A stretch of 7,800 bases of DNA from an uncultured Gemmatimonadota bacterium (GTDB lineage Bacteria; Gemmatimonadota; Gemmatimonadetes; Gemmatimonadales; GWC2-71-9), in contig CALGOK010000015.1 of NCBI GenBank assembly GCA_937961295.1, forward strand, positions 1-7,800. Reading direction: 5' to 3'. Shown piece by piece: positions 1 to 5,937 of this stretch. Made by a program: the position numbers and the translations under genes. Below the pieces are notes generated by a model, which did no database searches, was not told the origin of the DNA, and worked only from the letters and a program-made list of their open reading frames with translations. Within the stretch, counting starts at the first letter, position 1; every line of letters starts with the position of its first letter.

Positions 1-192
1 AGCCCCCCGGCGGCTGACGTTCGGAAACAGGTCGGCAGCGGCGATGCCCGCACCGACGAGTTCGTGGGCATGTACGTGAACCAGTGGACGGTGGACTATG
101 GCGAGCGCGGCCGGGCCGCGGTGCAGCTGCTGCTCGACCGCGCGGCGGAGGCAGGGCTGATCCCGGAGCAGGTGCAGGTCGAGTTCGTCTAG
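1..192 (+). CDS. C-terminal end of a probable MqnA/MqnD-family menaquinone biosynthesis protein (partial)
   Basis: The frame is open from the first base of the window to TAG at 190-192, giving 63 residues; the start lies to the left of the window. The readable tail contains EFVGMYVNQWTVDYGERG, followed by a helix resembling AAVQLLLDRAAEAGLIPE. From memory, the pattern of a Tyr-Val-Asn motif, an acidic/Gly segment and then an amphipathic helix ending in 'AGLIP' resembles the C-terminus of the MqnA/MqnD fold. In the futalosine pathway MqnD makes 1,4-dihydroxy-6-naphthoate and MqnA is chorismate dehydratase. I cannot tell which subfamily it is, and a related periplasmic-binding-type protein is possible, because only the tail is visible. 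It is the only plus-strand gene in the window and converges with the barrel gene; a direct repeat and a long hairpin follow it. Confidence 0.6.
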   Translation, partial: SPPAADVRKQVGSGDARTDEFVGMYVNQWTVDYGERGRAAVQLLLDRAAEAGLIPEQVQVEFV

Positions 193-261
193 CAGGCGCG
201 CCGCGAGCAGCGCGCGATGCCGGCCTTCGCGCAGGCGCGCCGCTCGCGGCGCGCGATGCCG
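192..261. repeat. Two-copy direct repeat, period 39 bp
   Basis: Two 31-bp units, 192-222 and 231-261, match at 28 of 31 positions and are separated by 8 bp. Each begins GCAGGCGCGCCGC and ends CGCGCGATGCCG; the three differences lie in the six central bases. The first unit starts on the last base of the upstream stop codon. The second unit is also nearly palindromic: GCGCGCCGC at 235-243 faces GCGGCGCGC at 246-254, so it can form a short GC hairpin ahead of the larger hairpin at 268-329. The repeat is non-coding as far as I can see. Confidence 0.7.
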
Positions 262-267
262 TGTAAT

Positions 268-329
268 GAGGGAATCGAAGAGAGAGAAGCGACCGTGGAC
301 AAGGTCGCTTCTCTCTCTTCGCTTCTCTC
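268..329. terminator. Long hairpin between convergent genes, probable bidirectional terminator (copy 1)
   Basis: Bases 276-294 pair perfectly with 303-321 (19 bp) around the 8-nt loop GTGGACAA. After one mismatch (275/322) a further 7 pairs form between 268-274 and 323-329, including one G-U. The left arm is purine-rich and the right arm pyrimidine-rich, so transcripts from either side end in a stem followed by CU-rich sequence rather than a classical run of U. It lies between the stop codons of the plus-strand Mqn-like gene (192) and the minus-strand barrel gene (376), where one element could end both transcripts. Terminator activity is inferred from structure and position. Confidence 0.65.
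281..329. repeat. 49-bp dispersed repeat, copy 1
   Basis: This segment matches 4152-4200 at 48 of 49 positions, in the same orientation; the only difference is A299 versus G4170, in the hairpin loop. It holds the inner left arm, the loop and the whole right arm of the hairpin. The outer left arm just before it is not conserved in sequence between copies, although it pairs in both. Confidence 0.85.
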
Positions 330-375
330 CCGGTGCACGCGATGATGGCACCGCGCGCCCCGAGTGGCGCGCCTG

Positions 376-3153
376 CTACCGCCTGCCGCCCGGCGGCGGG
401 GCCAGGTTCGACCCGAGCTGGTAGCTGAACTGCAGCATCACCCGACGGCCCAGTGTCGGCGCCTGCCGCTGGCGGATGTAGCTGCTGGTGCTCGTGATCG
501 AGATTCCGTTGTTCTCGTTCAGCAGGTCGACCCCCTGGAGCCGGATCTCGCCGCGCCGGTCGAACATCTGCCGACCGATCGACGCCCCGAGCAGGAAGAT
601 GTTGTCTCGGGGCCCGAAGAGCTCCTGGTCGAAGACCTGGTAGTTGGCCGAGGCATTGACCGACCACGTCCCGGTCACGAACCAGGTTCCCTCCCCGTAG
701 TACGTGCTGCTCAGGTACTCCTGGTCGAGGGCGCTGTTGATGGAGTAGCGCACCGAGGTGATGCCCCAGCGGGCACCGACGCTCAGGTCGAGGACTTCCT
801 TGTCCCGGTTCTGGAGCCGCAGGCCGACGCTGTGGTTCTCGGTCCGGCTGTCGTTCTCGACGGCGTTCACCAGTTCCTGCCCGAGCGACCGCGAGTAGCC
901 ATACTCCAGGTCGACCTGGGCGCCGAGCGACCGGATCGGCGTGCCGTAGCTCCCGCCCAGGTTGGTGTTCCAGCCGTCGCCGAGGTTGACCGGCATCACG
1001 CTCTGCCGCCCCTGGGCATCCACCAGCCGCGACTGGACGATCTGGTTCCGGTTGTACCCGACGTTCGCGTACACGTAGATGCTCCGGAAGCTGAACTGGT
1101 CGAACCGACGGAAGTCGGCGCGCAGGCTGTGCTGGTACTGCGGCGTGAGGTCGGGGTTGCCGGAGTAGGTGCGGAGCGGGTCGGTGTTGTCGACGAACGG
1201 CTGCAGCTCGTTCAGCGACGGGTCGCGCGTGGACGTGCGATAGTTGACGGTGATGTTGCTCCCCTGGTTGAACTGGTAGCGGAGGTTCGCCGAGGGGAGC
1301 ACGTTGGTGAAGCCGTTGTCGATCGTCGCATCGCGACCGAGGATCGTCCCCTGCAGGTCGGACGACTGCACCTCGAGCCCGACGACCCAGCGCAGCCCGG
1401 CGGTGTTCCGGCTGAACCGGGTCCCGCCCTGCAGGTAGCTGTAGGTCCGCTCGAACGCCCGGCTCAGTTCCGTGTTGGGGATCGACGAGCCGTCGACCAG
1501 GTCCCGCACGTCGTAGGTCTGGTCCTCGGCGATCACCCGGCGCTGGCCGAACACCTCGAGCACGGCCCCGCGGCCCAGCGGCTCGGTCAGCGCCAGGCGC
1601 TGCCCGGTCGTGAGGGTCCGGCTGTCGCGACGCTGCGACTGCAGGACGTCCCGCGTCACGATGCCGCCCATCCCGTCGGCGAACTCCGCGCTCGAGTTCA
1701 GGGTCGAGACCTGGTCGGGCTCGCTGAGGGTGGCCCACGCCTCGGCGATGATCGATCGCCCGGCCTGGTTGAAGCGCTTCGAGAAGGTGAAGCGGCCGTC
1801 GCCGCTCAGGTTGTCGCCGTCGGTCGCGACGCGCGACACGGCGCTGTTCTGGAAGCTGCCGTCGGGCCGGAGCGTCTCCTGCTGGGAGACGCTGTTCGCG
1901 GTGTTCGATCCCAGGCTGAAGTTGCCGCGGAACCGGAGCTGGTTCCAGTCGTTGAAGGCATGCTGGCCGTTCAGGTTGAGCCGATGCGAGAGGTGGTCCG
2001 GGTCGCCGGTCGCCGTCTCGGTCCGGTTCGCGGCCACGGCTTCGCCCTGGAGGAGCTGCTCGTCGGTGACCGAGAGCGACCGGCGGTCGCTGGTGCTCAG
2101 GAAGTAGCTGCCGCGGAGCCAGCTCTTGGAGGCGAACTGCCGGCTGCCGTTCAGGCCGAGCGCCATCGTCTCGCTGAAGCCGTCGCCGCCCCCGCCCCCG
2201 CCTTCCAGGCGCCCGCCGACGAATGCCACCGGCTGCCCGATGGAGAAGCCCGACTGCCCGACGTTGTTCCGGTTCGCGATCACCGAGAGCTGGGTGGAGG
2301 GCGAGAACCGGTTCAGGTTGAGCGACCCGGTGTAGCGCGGATCGTCGGCCTTGGCGCCGGCGAAGGCCGCATCCGTCCGGGGAGCGGGTCCGGCACCGCC
2401 GACGGCCCGGCCGAAGTAGCCCACGCGGGCATTCGGCTTGAGCACCAGGTTCATGGTGGTCTGTTCCTGTCCGTCATCGATCCCGGTGAACTCGGCAGCG
2501 TCCGACTTCTTCTCGAGCACCTGCACCTTGTCCACCGCGGCGGCGGGAAGGTTGCGCGTGGCCATCTTCGGGTCGCTTCCGAAGAACTCCTTGCCGTCGA
2601 CGAGGACCTGCTGCACCTGCTTGCCCTGGGCGGTGATCGTGCCGTCGTTGTCGACCGCGACGCCGGGGAGCCGCTTGAGCAGTTCCTCGACCGTGGCGTT
2701 GAGGCGCGTCTTGAACGCCGCGGCGTTGTACTCGAGCGTGTCAGGCTTGTTCACGATCGGGACGTGCTCCGCGCTGACCACCAACTCGTCGAGCTGGAGC
2801 GCGACCGTCGACATCACCACCGTGTCGGCCACGATGTTGGCGGACGCCACGGTGAAGTCGCGGCGCACGGGAGAGTAGCCGATCCGGGTGACCTGCAGGA
2901 TGTACGCGCCGGGCGCCAGCCGCTTGAGGAGGAACCCCCCGTTGCTGCCGGTGGTCGCGAACCCGGCGCTCACCGAGTCTGCCCGTGTCAGCGCCACAAC
3001 CACCGCCCCGGAGAGGGCGGACCCGGCCGAGTCGACGACGACGCCGCGGACATCGAACTGCTGTGCCTGGACCAGGCCCGGGCGGGCCGACAGGCCGATC
3101 AGGGCGACCGCCACCATCGCGATCGACCGGCGGAGGAAGGTGAGGGCCGGCAT
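376..3153 (-). CDS. Outer-membrane β-barrel protein with carboxypeptidase-regulatory-like and plug domains (TonB-receptor-like)
   Basis: This 925-aa protein is probably an outer-membrane transporter or channel; the substrate cannot be read from the sequence. Residues 1-30 form a signal peptide (RR, a hydrophobic stretch, then VQA before QQF). Residues 33-118 look like a carboxypeptidase-regulatory/SusC-type β-sandwich (VRGVVVDSAG, GGFLLKRLAPGAY). Residues 123-240 are plug-like (ELLKRLPGVAVDNDG, VLVDGKEFFGSDP, VDKVQVLEKKSDA). The remainder, about 241-925, is full of alternating aromatic/polar strands such as LRFRGNFSLGS and ends VMLQFSYQLG before a short Pro/Gly/Arg tail. Order and length fit the 'outer membrane beta-barrel' (OMP_b-brl_3-like) branch of TonB-dependent receptors. 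No TonB box is evident. Six glycines run at 318-323. It starts one base after the GLPGLI stop (TAG-G-ATG), so translation is probably coupled. A start at Met13 is possible but would lose the arginines of the signal peptide. Confidence 0.92.
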   Translation of the reverse strand: MPALTFLRRSIAMVAVALIGLSARPGLVQAQQFDVRGVVVDSAGSALSGAVVVALTRADSVSAGFATTGSNGGFLLKRLAPGAYILQVTRIGYSPVRRDFTVASANIVADTVVMSTVALQLDELVVSAEHVPIVNKPDTLEYNAAAFKTRLNATVEELLKRLPGVAVDNDGTITAQGKQVQQVLVDGKEFFGSDPKMATRNLPAAAVDKVQVLEKKSDAAEFTGIDDGQEQTTMNLVLKPNARVGYFGRAVGGAGPAPRTDAAFAGAKADDPRYTGSLNLNRFSPSTQLSVIANRNNVGQSGFSIGQPVAFVGGRLEGGGGGGDGFSETMALGLNGSRQFASKSWLRGSYFLSTSDRRSLSVTDEQLLQGEAVAANRTETATGDPDHLSHRLNLNGQHAFNDWNQLRFRGNFSLGSNTANSVSQQETLRPDGSFQNSAVSRVATDGDNLSGDGRFTFSKRFNQAGRSIIAEAWATLSEPDQVSTLNSSAEFADGMGGIVTRDVLQSQRRDSRTLTTGQRLALTEPLGRGAVLEVFGQRRVIAEDQTYDVRDLVDGSSIPNTELSRAFERTYSYLQGGTRFSRNTAGLRWVVGLEVQSSDLQGTILGRDATIDNGFTNVLPSANLRYQFNQGSNITVNYRTSTRDPSLNELQPFVDNTDPLRTYSGNPDLTPQYQHSLRADFRRFDQFSFRSIYVYANVGYNRNQIVQSRLVDAQGRQSVMPVNLGDGWNTNLGGSYGTPIRSLGAQVDLEYGYSRSLGQELVNAVENDSRTENHSVGLRLQNRDKEVLDLSVGARWGITSVRYSINSALDQEYLSSTYYGEGTWFVTGTWSVNASANYQVFDQELFGPRDNIFLLGASIGRQMFDRRGEIRLQGVDLLNENNGISITSTSSYIRQRQAPTLGRRVMLQFSYQLGSNLAPPPGGRR

Positions 3154-3154
3154 C

Positions 3155-3961
3155 CTAGTTCCGCCGCCCGCGGCGCGACTTCGCCATCTCCGCCTGCTTC
3201 TCCGCGACGATCCGGTCGTACTCCGCCCGCGTCACCTCGCTCCCCTCGACCGGCGCCTTGATCGGCGCAATCGCGGTCTCGAGATCGACCGACGTCGCGG
3301 TGTAGACGACCCGGTTGGAATCGACCGCCAGCGTGAGGATCAGTCCGGGCAGCCCGCCGTACTGCGCGGGGCCTGCCGGGACCGGGATGTCAGGGGTGAA
3401 CCACGCCTCGATGGTGGTGCTGTCGTGGCGGGCGGTCGCCTGGTAGACCGGGTGGCCCAGGAACGTCGCCACCTCGCCGGTCAACTTCCACGCGAACGCC
3501 GGTCGCTCTCCAGGAATCCGGAAGGTCCGGCCCAGGAACTCCCGCACCTCCACGTAGCGACCATCCTCGAGGCCGGTGTAGGCACCGGCCACGGCATCCG
3601 AAGCCCCGCCTCCCCCGAACCCCACCATCCGGGTTGCCATCATCTCCGCGCCGATCTCGCGGACCATCGCCACGTCGCCGCCGCGCGCGATGAAGACCGT
3701 CTCGCCACCGCCGCCCGCCGCAGGCGCTCCGGCTTCCACCGGAGCCGCGGCGAACAGGGTGGCTTCCCCGGTGAAGGTGAGCTGCATCGGCTTGACGGCG
3801 GCCTTCGGCATGTTGGCCAGGAAGGCCGGATTGCGGGCCAGTTCGAGAGGCAGCTCGATGTCGAACCGGGTGGCCTGGTCGTAGCGGACCGTCCCGGACT
3901 GGGCGGTCGCCACGACCGGCGCGCCGATCAGCAAGGCGCACAGTGCGGTGCTGCGGAGCAT
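3155..3961 (-). CDS. GLPGLI family secreted protein
   Basis: The family takes its name from a motif that is present exactly: YGGLPGLIL, with GLPGLI at residues 203-208 of a 268-aa protein. The preceding core also fits the family: FAWKLTGE (156-163), LGHPVYQAT (168-176) and IEAWFTPDIPVPAGP (184-198). Residues 1-20 are a signal peptide ending VVATA-QS, so the protein is periplasmic or outer-membrane associated. Its biochemical function is unknown; family members are mostly described in Bacteroidota. Two glycine-rich patches (83-86, 116-119) and a basic C-terminal tail (KSRRGRRN) are visible. I chose ATG at 3961 because GGAG at 3968-3971 is 6 nt upstream; the adjacent ATG at 3964 leaves only 3 nt. 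The frame stays open to 4033, but that extension is a proline-rich non-signal sequence. The gene sits directly upstream of the barrel gene with one base between them, suggesting a shared job in the envelope. Confidence 0.92.
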   Translation of the reverse strand: MLRSTALCALLIGAPVVATAQSGTVRYDQATRFDIELPLELARNPAFLANMPKAAVKPMQLTFTGEATLFAAAPVEAGAPAAGGGGETVFIARGGDVAMVREIGAEMMATRMVGFGGGGASDAVAGAYTGLEDGRYVEVREFLGRTFRIPGERPAFAWKLTGEVATFLGHPVYQATARHDSTTIEAWFTPDIPVPAGPAQYGGLPGLILTLAVDSNRVVYTATSVDLETAIAPIKAPVEGSEVTRAEYDRIVAEKQAEMAKSRRGRRN

Positions 3962-3967
3962 CATGAA

Positions 3968-3971
3968 CTCC
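3968..3971 (-). promoter_or_regulatory. Ribosome binding site of the GLPGLI gene
   Basis: On the minus strand GGAG is followed by TTCATG and then ATG (3961). The 6-nt spacing favours the second of two consecutive ATG codons and rules against the long upstream extension to 4033, which would place the start far from any Shine-Dalgarno match. Confidence 0.6.
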
Positions 3972-4137
3972 AGGGAGGGGGGTGGAGGTGGTTGCACCCG
4001 GGTCGGGCACCGACTCGAGCCGACCGCCTTCATACGTGGTGAACCGCCAGGAAGTTGATGCCCCAGTCCCCCGAATCGTCACATCGACCCCGCGGAGCCG
4101 TCCCCCGTCGGACCCGGTGCGTGGGTGGTCCCGCCGG
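3972..4137. other. Non-coding leader of the GLPGLI/barrel operon
   Basis: This stretch between the operon's ribosome binding site and the long hairpin should contain the operon promoter, read on the minus strand. The only -10-like word I find is TATGAA (4030-4035), with no convincing -35 at the usual distance, so I do not call a promoter. Open frames crossing it are shadows with proline-rich or low-quality protein. No riboswitch or RNA gene is recognised. Confidence 0.4.
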
Positions 4138-4201
4138 GGAGAGAAGTGGAAAGAGAGAAGCGACCGTGGGCAAGGTCGCTTCTCTCTCTTCGCTTCTCTC
4201 T
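4138..4201. terminator. Long hairpin after the OmpA-domain gene, probable terminator (copy 2)
   Basis: Bases 4152-4165 pair with 4174-4187 (14 bp) around the loop GTGGGCAA. After one mismatch (4151/4188), 4138-4150 pair with 4189-4201 (13 more, including G-U pairs), giving a stem of about 28 bp. On the minus strand it begins about 20 nt after the OmpA gene stop and is followed by CU-rich sequence, so it probably ends that transcript before the GLPGLI operon begins. A smaller 7-bp hairpin (4202-4208 with 4214-4220) lies between the stop and this stem. Confidence 0.65.
4152..4200. repeat. 49-bp dispersed repeat, copy 2
   Basis: This is the second copy of the module at 281-329, identical except for one loop base. 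It lies about 3.9 kb from copy 1 in the same orientation, and the GLPGLI/barrel operon lies between the two copies. No target-site duplication or transposase is seen beside either copy. Confidence 0.85.
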
Positions 4202-4221
4202 GCCGATGATTTCCGTCGGCC

Positions 4222-5475
4222 TCAGATCTTCCGGATCACCACCCGCCGGTTCTGCTGCCGGCCCGCCGGCGTGGTGTTGTCTCCCACCGGGTCGGTCTCG
4301 CCCTTGCCGACGGCGGCGAGGCGTCCCGCCTCGATGCCGTGGCGCGTGAGGTAGTCCACCACCGACTGCGCCCGCCGCTGGGAGAGGTCGAGGTTGTGGG
4401 CATCGTCGCCGGTGGCGTCGGTGTGCCCCACGATCTCGACGCGGAGGTCCCCGTGCTCGGCCAGCAGGTCGCGCAGCTCCTCGAGCCGCGGCGTCGACTC
4501 GGGCCGGAGCCGGTCGCTGTCCACGTCGAACAGGATGCCGTAGGTGGTCACCTCGCCCTCGGCCATCAGCTTGTCGTAGAGCGGATCGAGGCCCACCGCG
4601 ACCACGATGTTGCTGATGTACGCCGGGTAGTTCGAGTTCGCGTTCACCCGGAACTCGAGCACGCGGCCGCGTTCGATGTTCATGTTCGGCACCTGGGCCA
4701 CCCGGGTGGGCCCGAGATAGAGGATGCCGTAGCCCTCATCGAACTGGAACTTGATCTCGGCCAGCTGCTTGACGGTGCCGCGGTCGTTGGCGCTCGAGAG
4801 CGCCGAACCCTGTCGGTAGATCCCCGGGTTGCCATAGAGGTACAGGTAGTCGCTCGGGTCGCGGCTGCGCGATGCGGTCGCCTCCTGGAAGTGCACCGAC
4901 GTGGCGATGTGGGGAGCGCCGGTCTCGAGCAGGAACTCCACCGAGAAGCGCTCGGGCAGGACCGCAGGGAGGGGAATCCGGAACACGCTGGACGACTTCG
5001 CCTCGAGCAGCCGCGTGCCGCCCCGCTCGACGATCTCCAGGTTGCCGCTCACGAACTCGATCTGGCTCGCCGGGATTCGGCCGACACGTTCGGTGCTCCA
5101 GTCGGTGGCCACCCAGATGCTGTCGCCGCGGACGAAGTCGTAGTTGCGCCACACGCCGCTGCCCGGCTCGCCGGCTGCCGCGGCCGCGGCGTCCTGGTCG
5201 GTGATCGGGTTGCCGTCGGCGTCGGTGATCACCCTCCCCTGGGCGTCCGTGATCACCACCGGCTTGCCGTCGGCCTTCGCCTCCTCGACGCATGCCTTGT
5301 CGCCGAGGGCGCAGTCCACCGCGTCGTCGACCGCCTCGTCGACGGCGCGATCGATCTTGCGTTCCACCCGGTCCTGGGCGCGGCGGATCACGCCGCCGAT
5401 CTGGGCCGGCAGCGCGGGGGCGGTGAGGAGGAAGGCGAGGACGGCGAGCACGGCGGGGGCGGGACGGGCGATCAT
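4222..5475 (-). CDS. OmpA-domain (peptidoglycan-binding) protein with N-terminal amphipathic segment and jelly-roll-like middle
   Basis: The 417-aa protein probably anchors an envelope structure to peptidoglycan. Residues 1-25 are a signal peptide (APAVLAVLAFLL, LPA-Q). About 31-61 is a highly charged amphipathic helix (RRAQDRVERKIDRAVDEAVDDAVD) holding two cysteines (55 and 62) that could form a disulfide. Asp-rich loops (DAQGRVITDADGNPITDQD, 77-95) and six alanines follow. Residues about 110-300 are β-rich (FVRGDSIWVATDWSTERVG, RFSVEFLLE, YLYLYGNPG) and resemble a LamG/DUF1080-type jelly roll, by inference only. Residues 312-417 are a complete OmpA C-terminal domain: FDVDSDRLRPES, VEIVGHTDATG, LSQRRAQSVVDYL. 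D353 and R368 fall at the positions of the diaminopimelate-binding D271 and R286 of E. coli OmpA. ATG 5475 is preferred over GTG 5484 because GGAG at 5484-5487 lies 8 nt upstream of the ATG and overlaps the GTG. Hairpins lie on both sides, suggesting a single-gene transcript. Confidence 0.9.
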   Translation of the reverse strand: MIARPAPAVLAVLAFLLTAPALPAQIGGVIRRAQDRVERKIDRAVDEAVDDAVDCALGDKACVEEAKADGKPVVITDAQGRVITDADGNPITDQDAAAAAAGEPGSGVWRNYDFVRGDSIWVATDWSTERVGRIPASQIEFVSGNLEIVERGGTRLLEAKSSSVFRIPLPAVLPERFSVEFLLETGAPHIATSVHFQEATASRSRDPSDYLYLYGNPGIYRQGSALSSANDRGTVKQLAEIKFQFDEGYGILYLGPTRVAQVPNMNIERGRVLEFRVNANSNYPAYISNIVVAVGLDPLYDKLMAEGEVTTYGILFDVDSDRLRPESTPRLEELRDLLAEHGDLRVEIVGHTDATGDDAHNLDLSQRRAQSVVDYLTRHGIEAGRLAAVGKGETDPVGDNTTPAGRQQNRRVVIRKI

Positions 5476-5483
5476 GTCGGGCA

Positions 5484-5487
5484 CTCC
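5484..5487 (-). promoter_or_regulatory. Ribosome binding site of the OmpA-domain gene
   Basis: GGAG on the minus strand is 8 nt upstream of ATG 5475. It physically overlaps an alternative in-frame GTG at 5484, which decides the start in favour of the ATG and removes three residues from the longest open frame. Confidence 0.65.
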
Positions 5488-5504
5488 GGAGGCAGGAACT
5501 TCTC

Positions 5505-5533
5505 AGGGTACGCCCATGGGCCGGAATGAGCAA
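5505..5533 (-). promoter_or_regulatory. Weak candidate promoter of the OmpA-domain gene
   Basis: On the minus strand TTGCTC (5528-5533) is followed 17 nt later by TACCCT (5505-5510), about 30 nt upstream of the start codon. Each box matches only three of six bases of the E. coli σ70 consensus. It is suggested mainly because the space between the upstream terminator hairpin and the gene is so short. The -35 box overlaps the edge of that hairpin. Confidence 0.22.
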
Positions 5534-5567
5534 CCGGCGTCACCGCGAGTTGCGATGACGCCGGTTG
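5531..5567 (-). terminator. Hairpin terminator after the histone-like gene
   Basis: CAACCGGCGTCA at 5531-5542 is perfectly complementary to TGACGCCGGTTG at 5556-5567 (12 bp). Three further pairs form inside (5544-5546 with 5552-5554), leaving a 5-nt loop. It lies about 20 nt past the stop of the histone-like gene on the minus strand. No run of T follows, so it is either a strong-stem terminator without a U-tract or an mRNA-stabilising 3' hairpin. Confidence 0.6.
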
Positions 5568-5586
5568 GTGCTGCCGAAGGGCAGGA

Positions 5587-5817
5587 TCAGGCAGCCTTCT
5601 TCACCGCCGCCTTCTTCGGAGCCGCCTTCTTGGGCGCGGCCTTCTTCGCGGCCGGCTTGGTGGCCTTCTTCGCCGCGGCCTTCTTCGGCGCAGCCTTCTT
5701 CGCGGCCGGCTTGGCGGCCTTCTTCGCGGCCTTCTTCGGCGCGGCCTTCTTCGCGACCGGCTTCGCCGCCGCCTTCTTCGCGGCCGGCTTCGCGGCCTTC
5801 TTGCTGCCCTTCGCCAT
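5587..5817 (-). CDS. Histone H1-like Lys/Ala/Pro-rich DNA-binding protein
   Basis: The 76-aa protein is composed almost entirely of Lys (29), Ala (33) and Pro (8). It has no acidic and no aromatic residue, and is built from variants of KKAAPKKAA and AAKPAAKK. This composition is typical of the basic tail of bacterial histone H1-like proteins (Hc1/Hc2-type) and eukaryotic H1 C-termini, which bind DNA without sequence specificity and compact the nucleoid. There is no folded N-terminal domain, so the whole protein is 'tail'. The coding DNA is itself repetitive, and repeat number may vary between strains. ATG 5817 has GAGG (5827-5830) with 9 nt of spacing. It has its own terminator hairpin and no obvious operon partner. 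A role in nucleoid compaction is inferred from composition. Confidence 0.85.
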   Translation of the reverse strand: MAKGSKKAAKPAAKKAAAKPVAKKAAPKKAAKKAAKPAAKKAAPKKAAAKKATKPAAKKAAPKKAAPKKAAVKKAA

Positions 5818-5826
5818 ACGTGTCTA

Positions 5827-5830
5827 CCTC
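5827..5830 (-). promoter_or_regulatory. Ribosome binding site of the histone-like gene
   Basis: GAGG on the minus strand lies 9 nt upstream of ATG 5817. It supports translation of this low-complexity frame, whose reality might otherwise be doubted. Confidence 0.55.
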
Positions 5831-5848
5831 GAGTCAGTGGTTAGCCTG

Positions 5849-5874
5849 CGCTCGTGGCGGGAGCCTCCCGAGCG
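5849..5874 (-). terminator. Weak hairpin between the FG-GAP and histone-like genes
   Basis: CGCTCG (5849-5854) pairs with CGAGCG (5869-5874), with an inner GGA/TCC stem and a left-side bulge. It lies about 64-89 nt past the FG-GAP stop and just ahead of the histone-like gene. It could end the FG-GAP transcript or be a fold in the histone-like gene's leader. The stem is short and no T run follows. Confidence 0.25.
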
Positions 5875-5937
5875 GTTGACAAGATCGCAAGTGGATCCCG
5901 CCGCGTCCAGAGGGGAAGGGCCGCGAATCCTGCCGGG

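Noticed and set aside
192..261. Possible start of a CRISPR array
   Set aside because: There are only two units with an 8-bp gap, far too short for a spacer, and no cas genes nearby.
364..3261. A 965-codon plus-strand open frame opposite the barrel gene
   Set aside because: It is an antisense shadow produced by high GC at third codon positions. The protein is Arg/Val/Glu-rich with no domain or signal peptide, while the minus-strand frame has a complete signal-plug-barrel protein.
3962..4033. A 24-residue N-terminal extension of the GLPGLI protein starting at 4033
   Set aside because: It would bury the signal peptide behind a proline run and lacks a ribosome binding site at the right distance; GGAG at 3968-3971 fits ATG 3961.
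2888..4042. Plus-strand open frame across the GLPGLI gene
   Set aside because: It is antisense to two well-supported genes, composed of Arg/Pro/Ala-rich sequence, and has no recognisable motif.
5177..5190. Perfect GC palindrome GCCGCGGCCGCGGC
   Set aside because: It is simply the coding sequence of the six-alanine run in the OmpA-domain protein; no regulatory meaning is needed.
4339..5529. Plus-strand open frame opposite the OmpA-domain gene
   Set aside because: It is a shadow frame. The minus strand has a signal peptide, an intact OmpA domain with both binding residues, and a ribosome binding site.
5876..5881. A perfect TTGACA on the plus strand, suggesting a promoter
   Set aside because: No -10-like sequence lies 16-18 bp downstream, and there is no plus-strand gene for it to serve.
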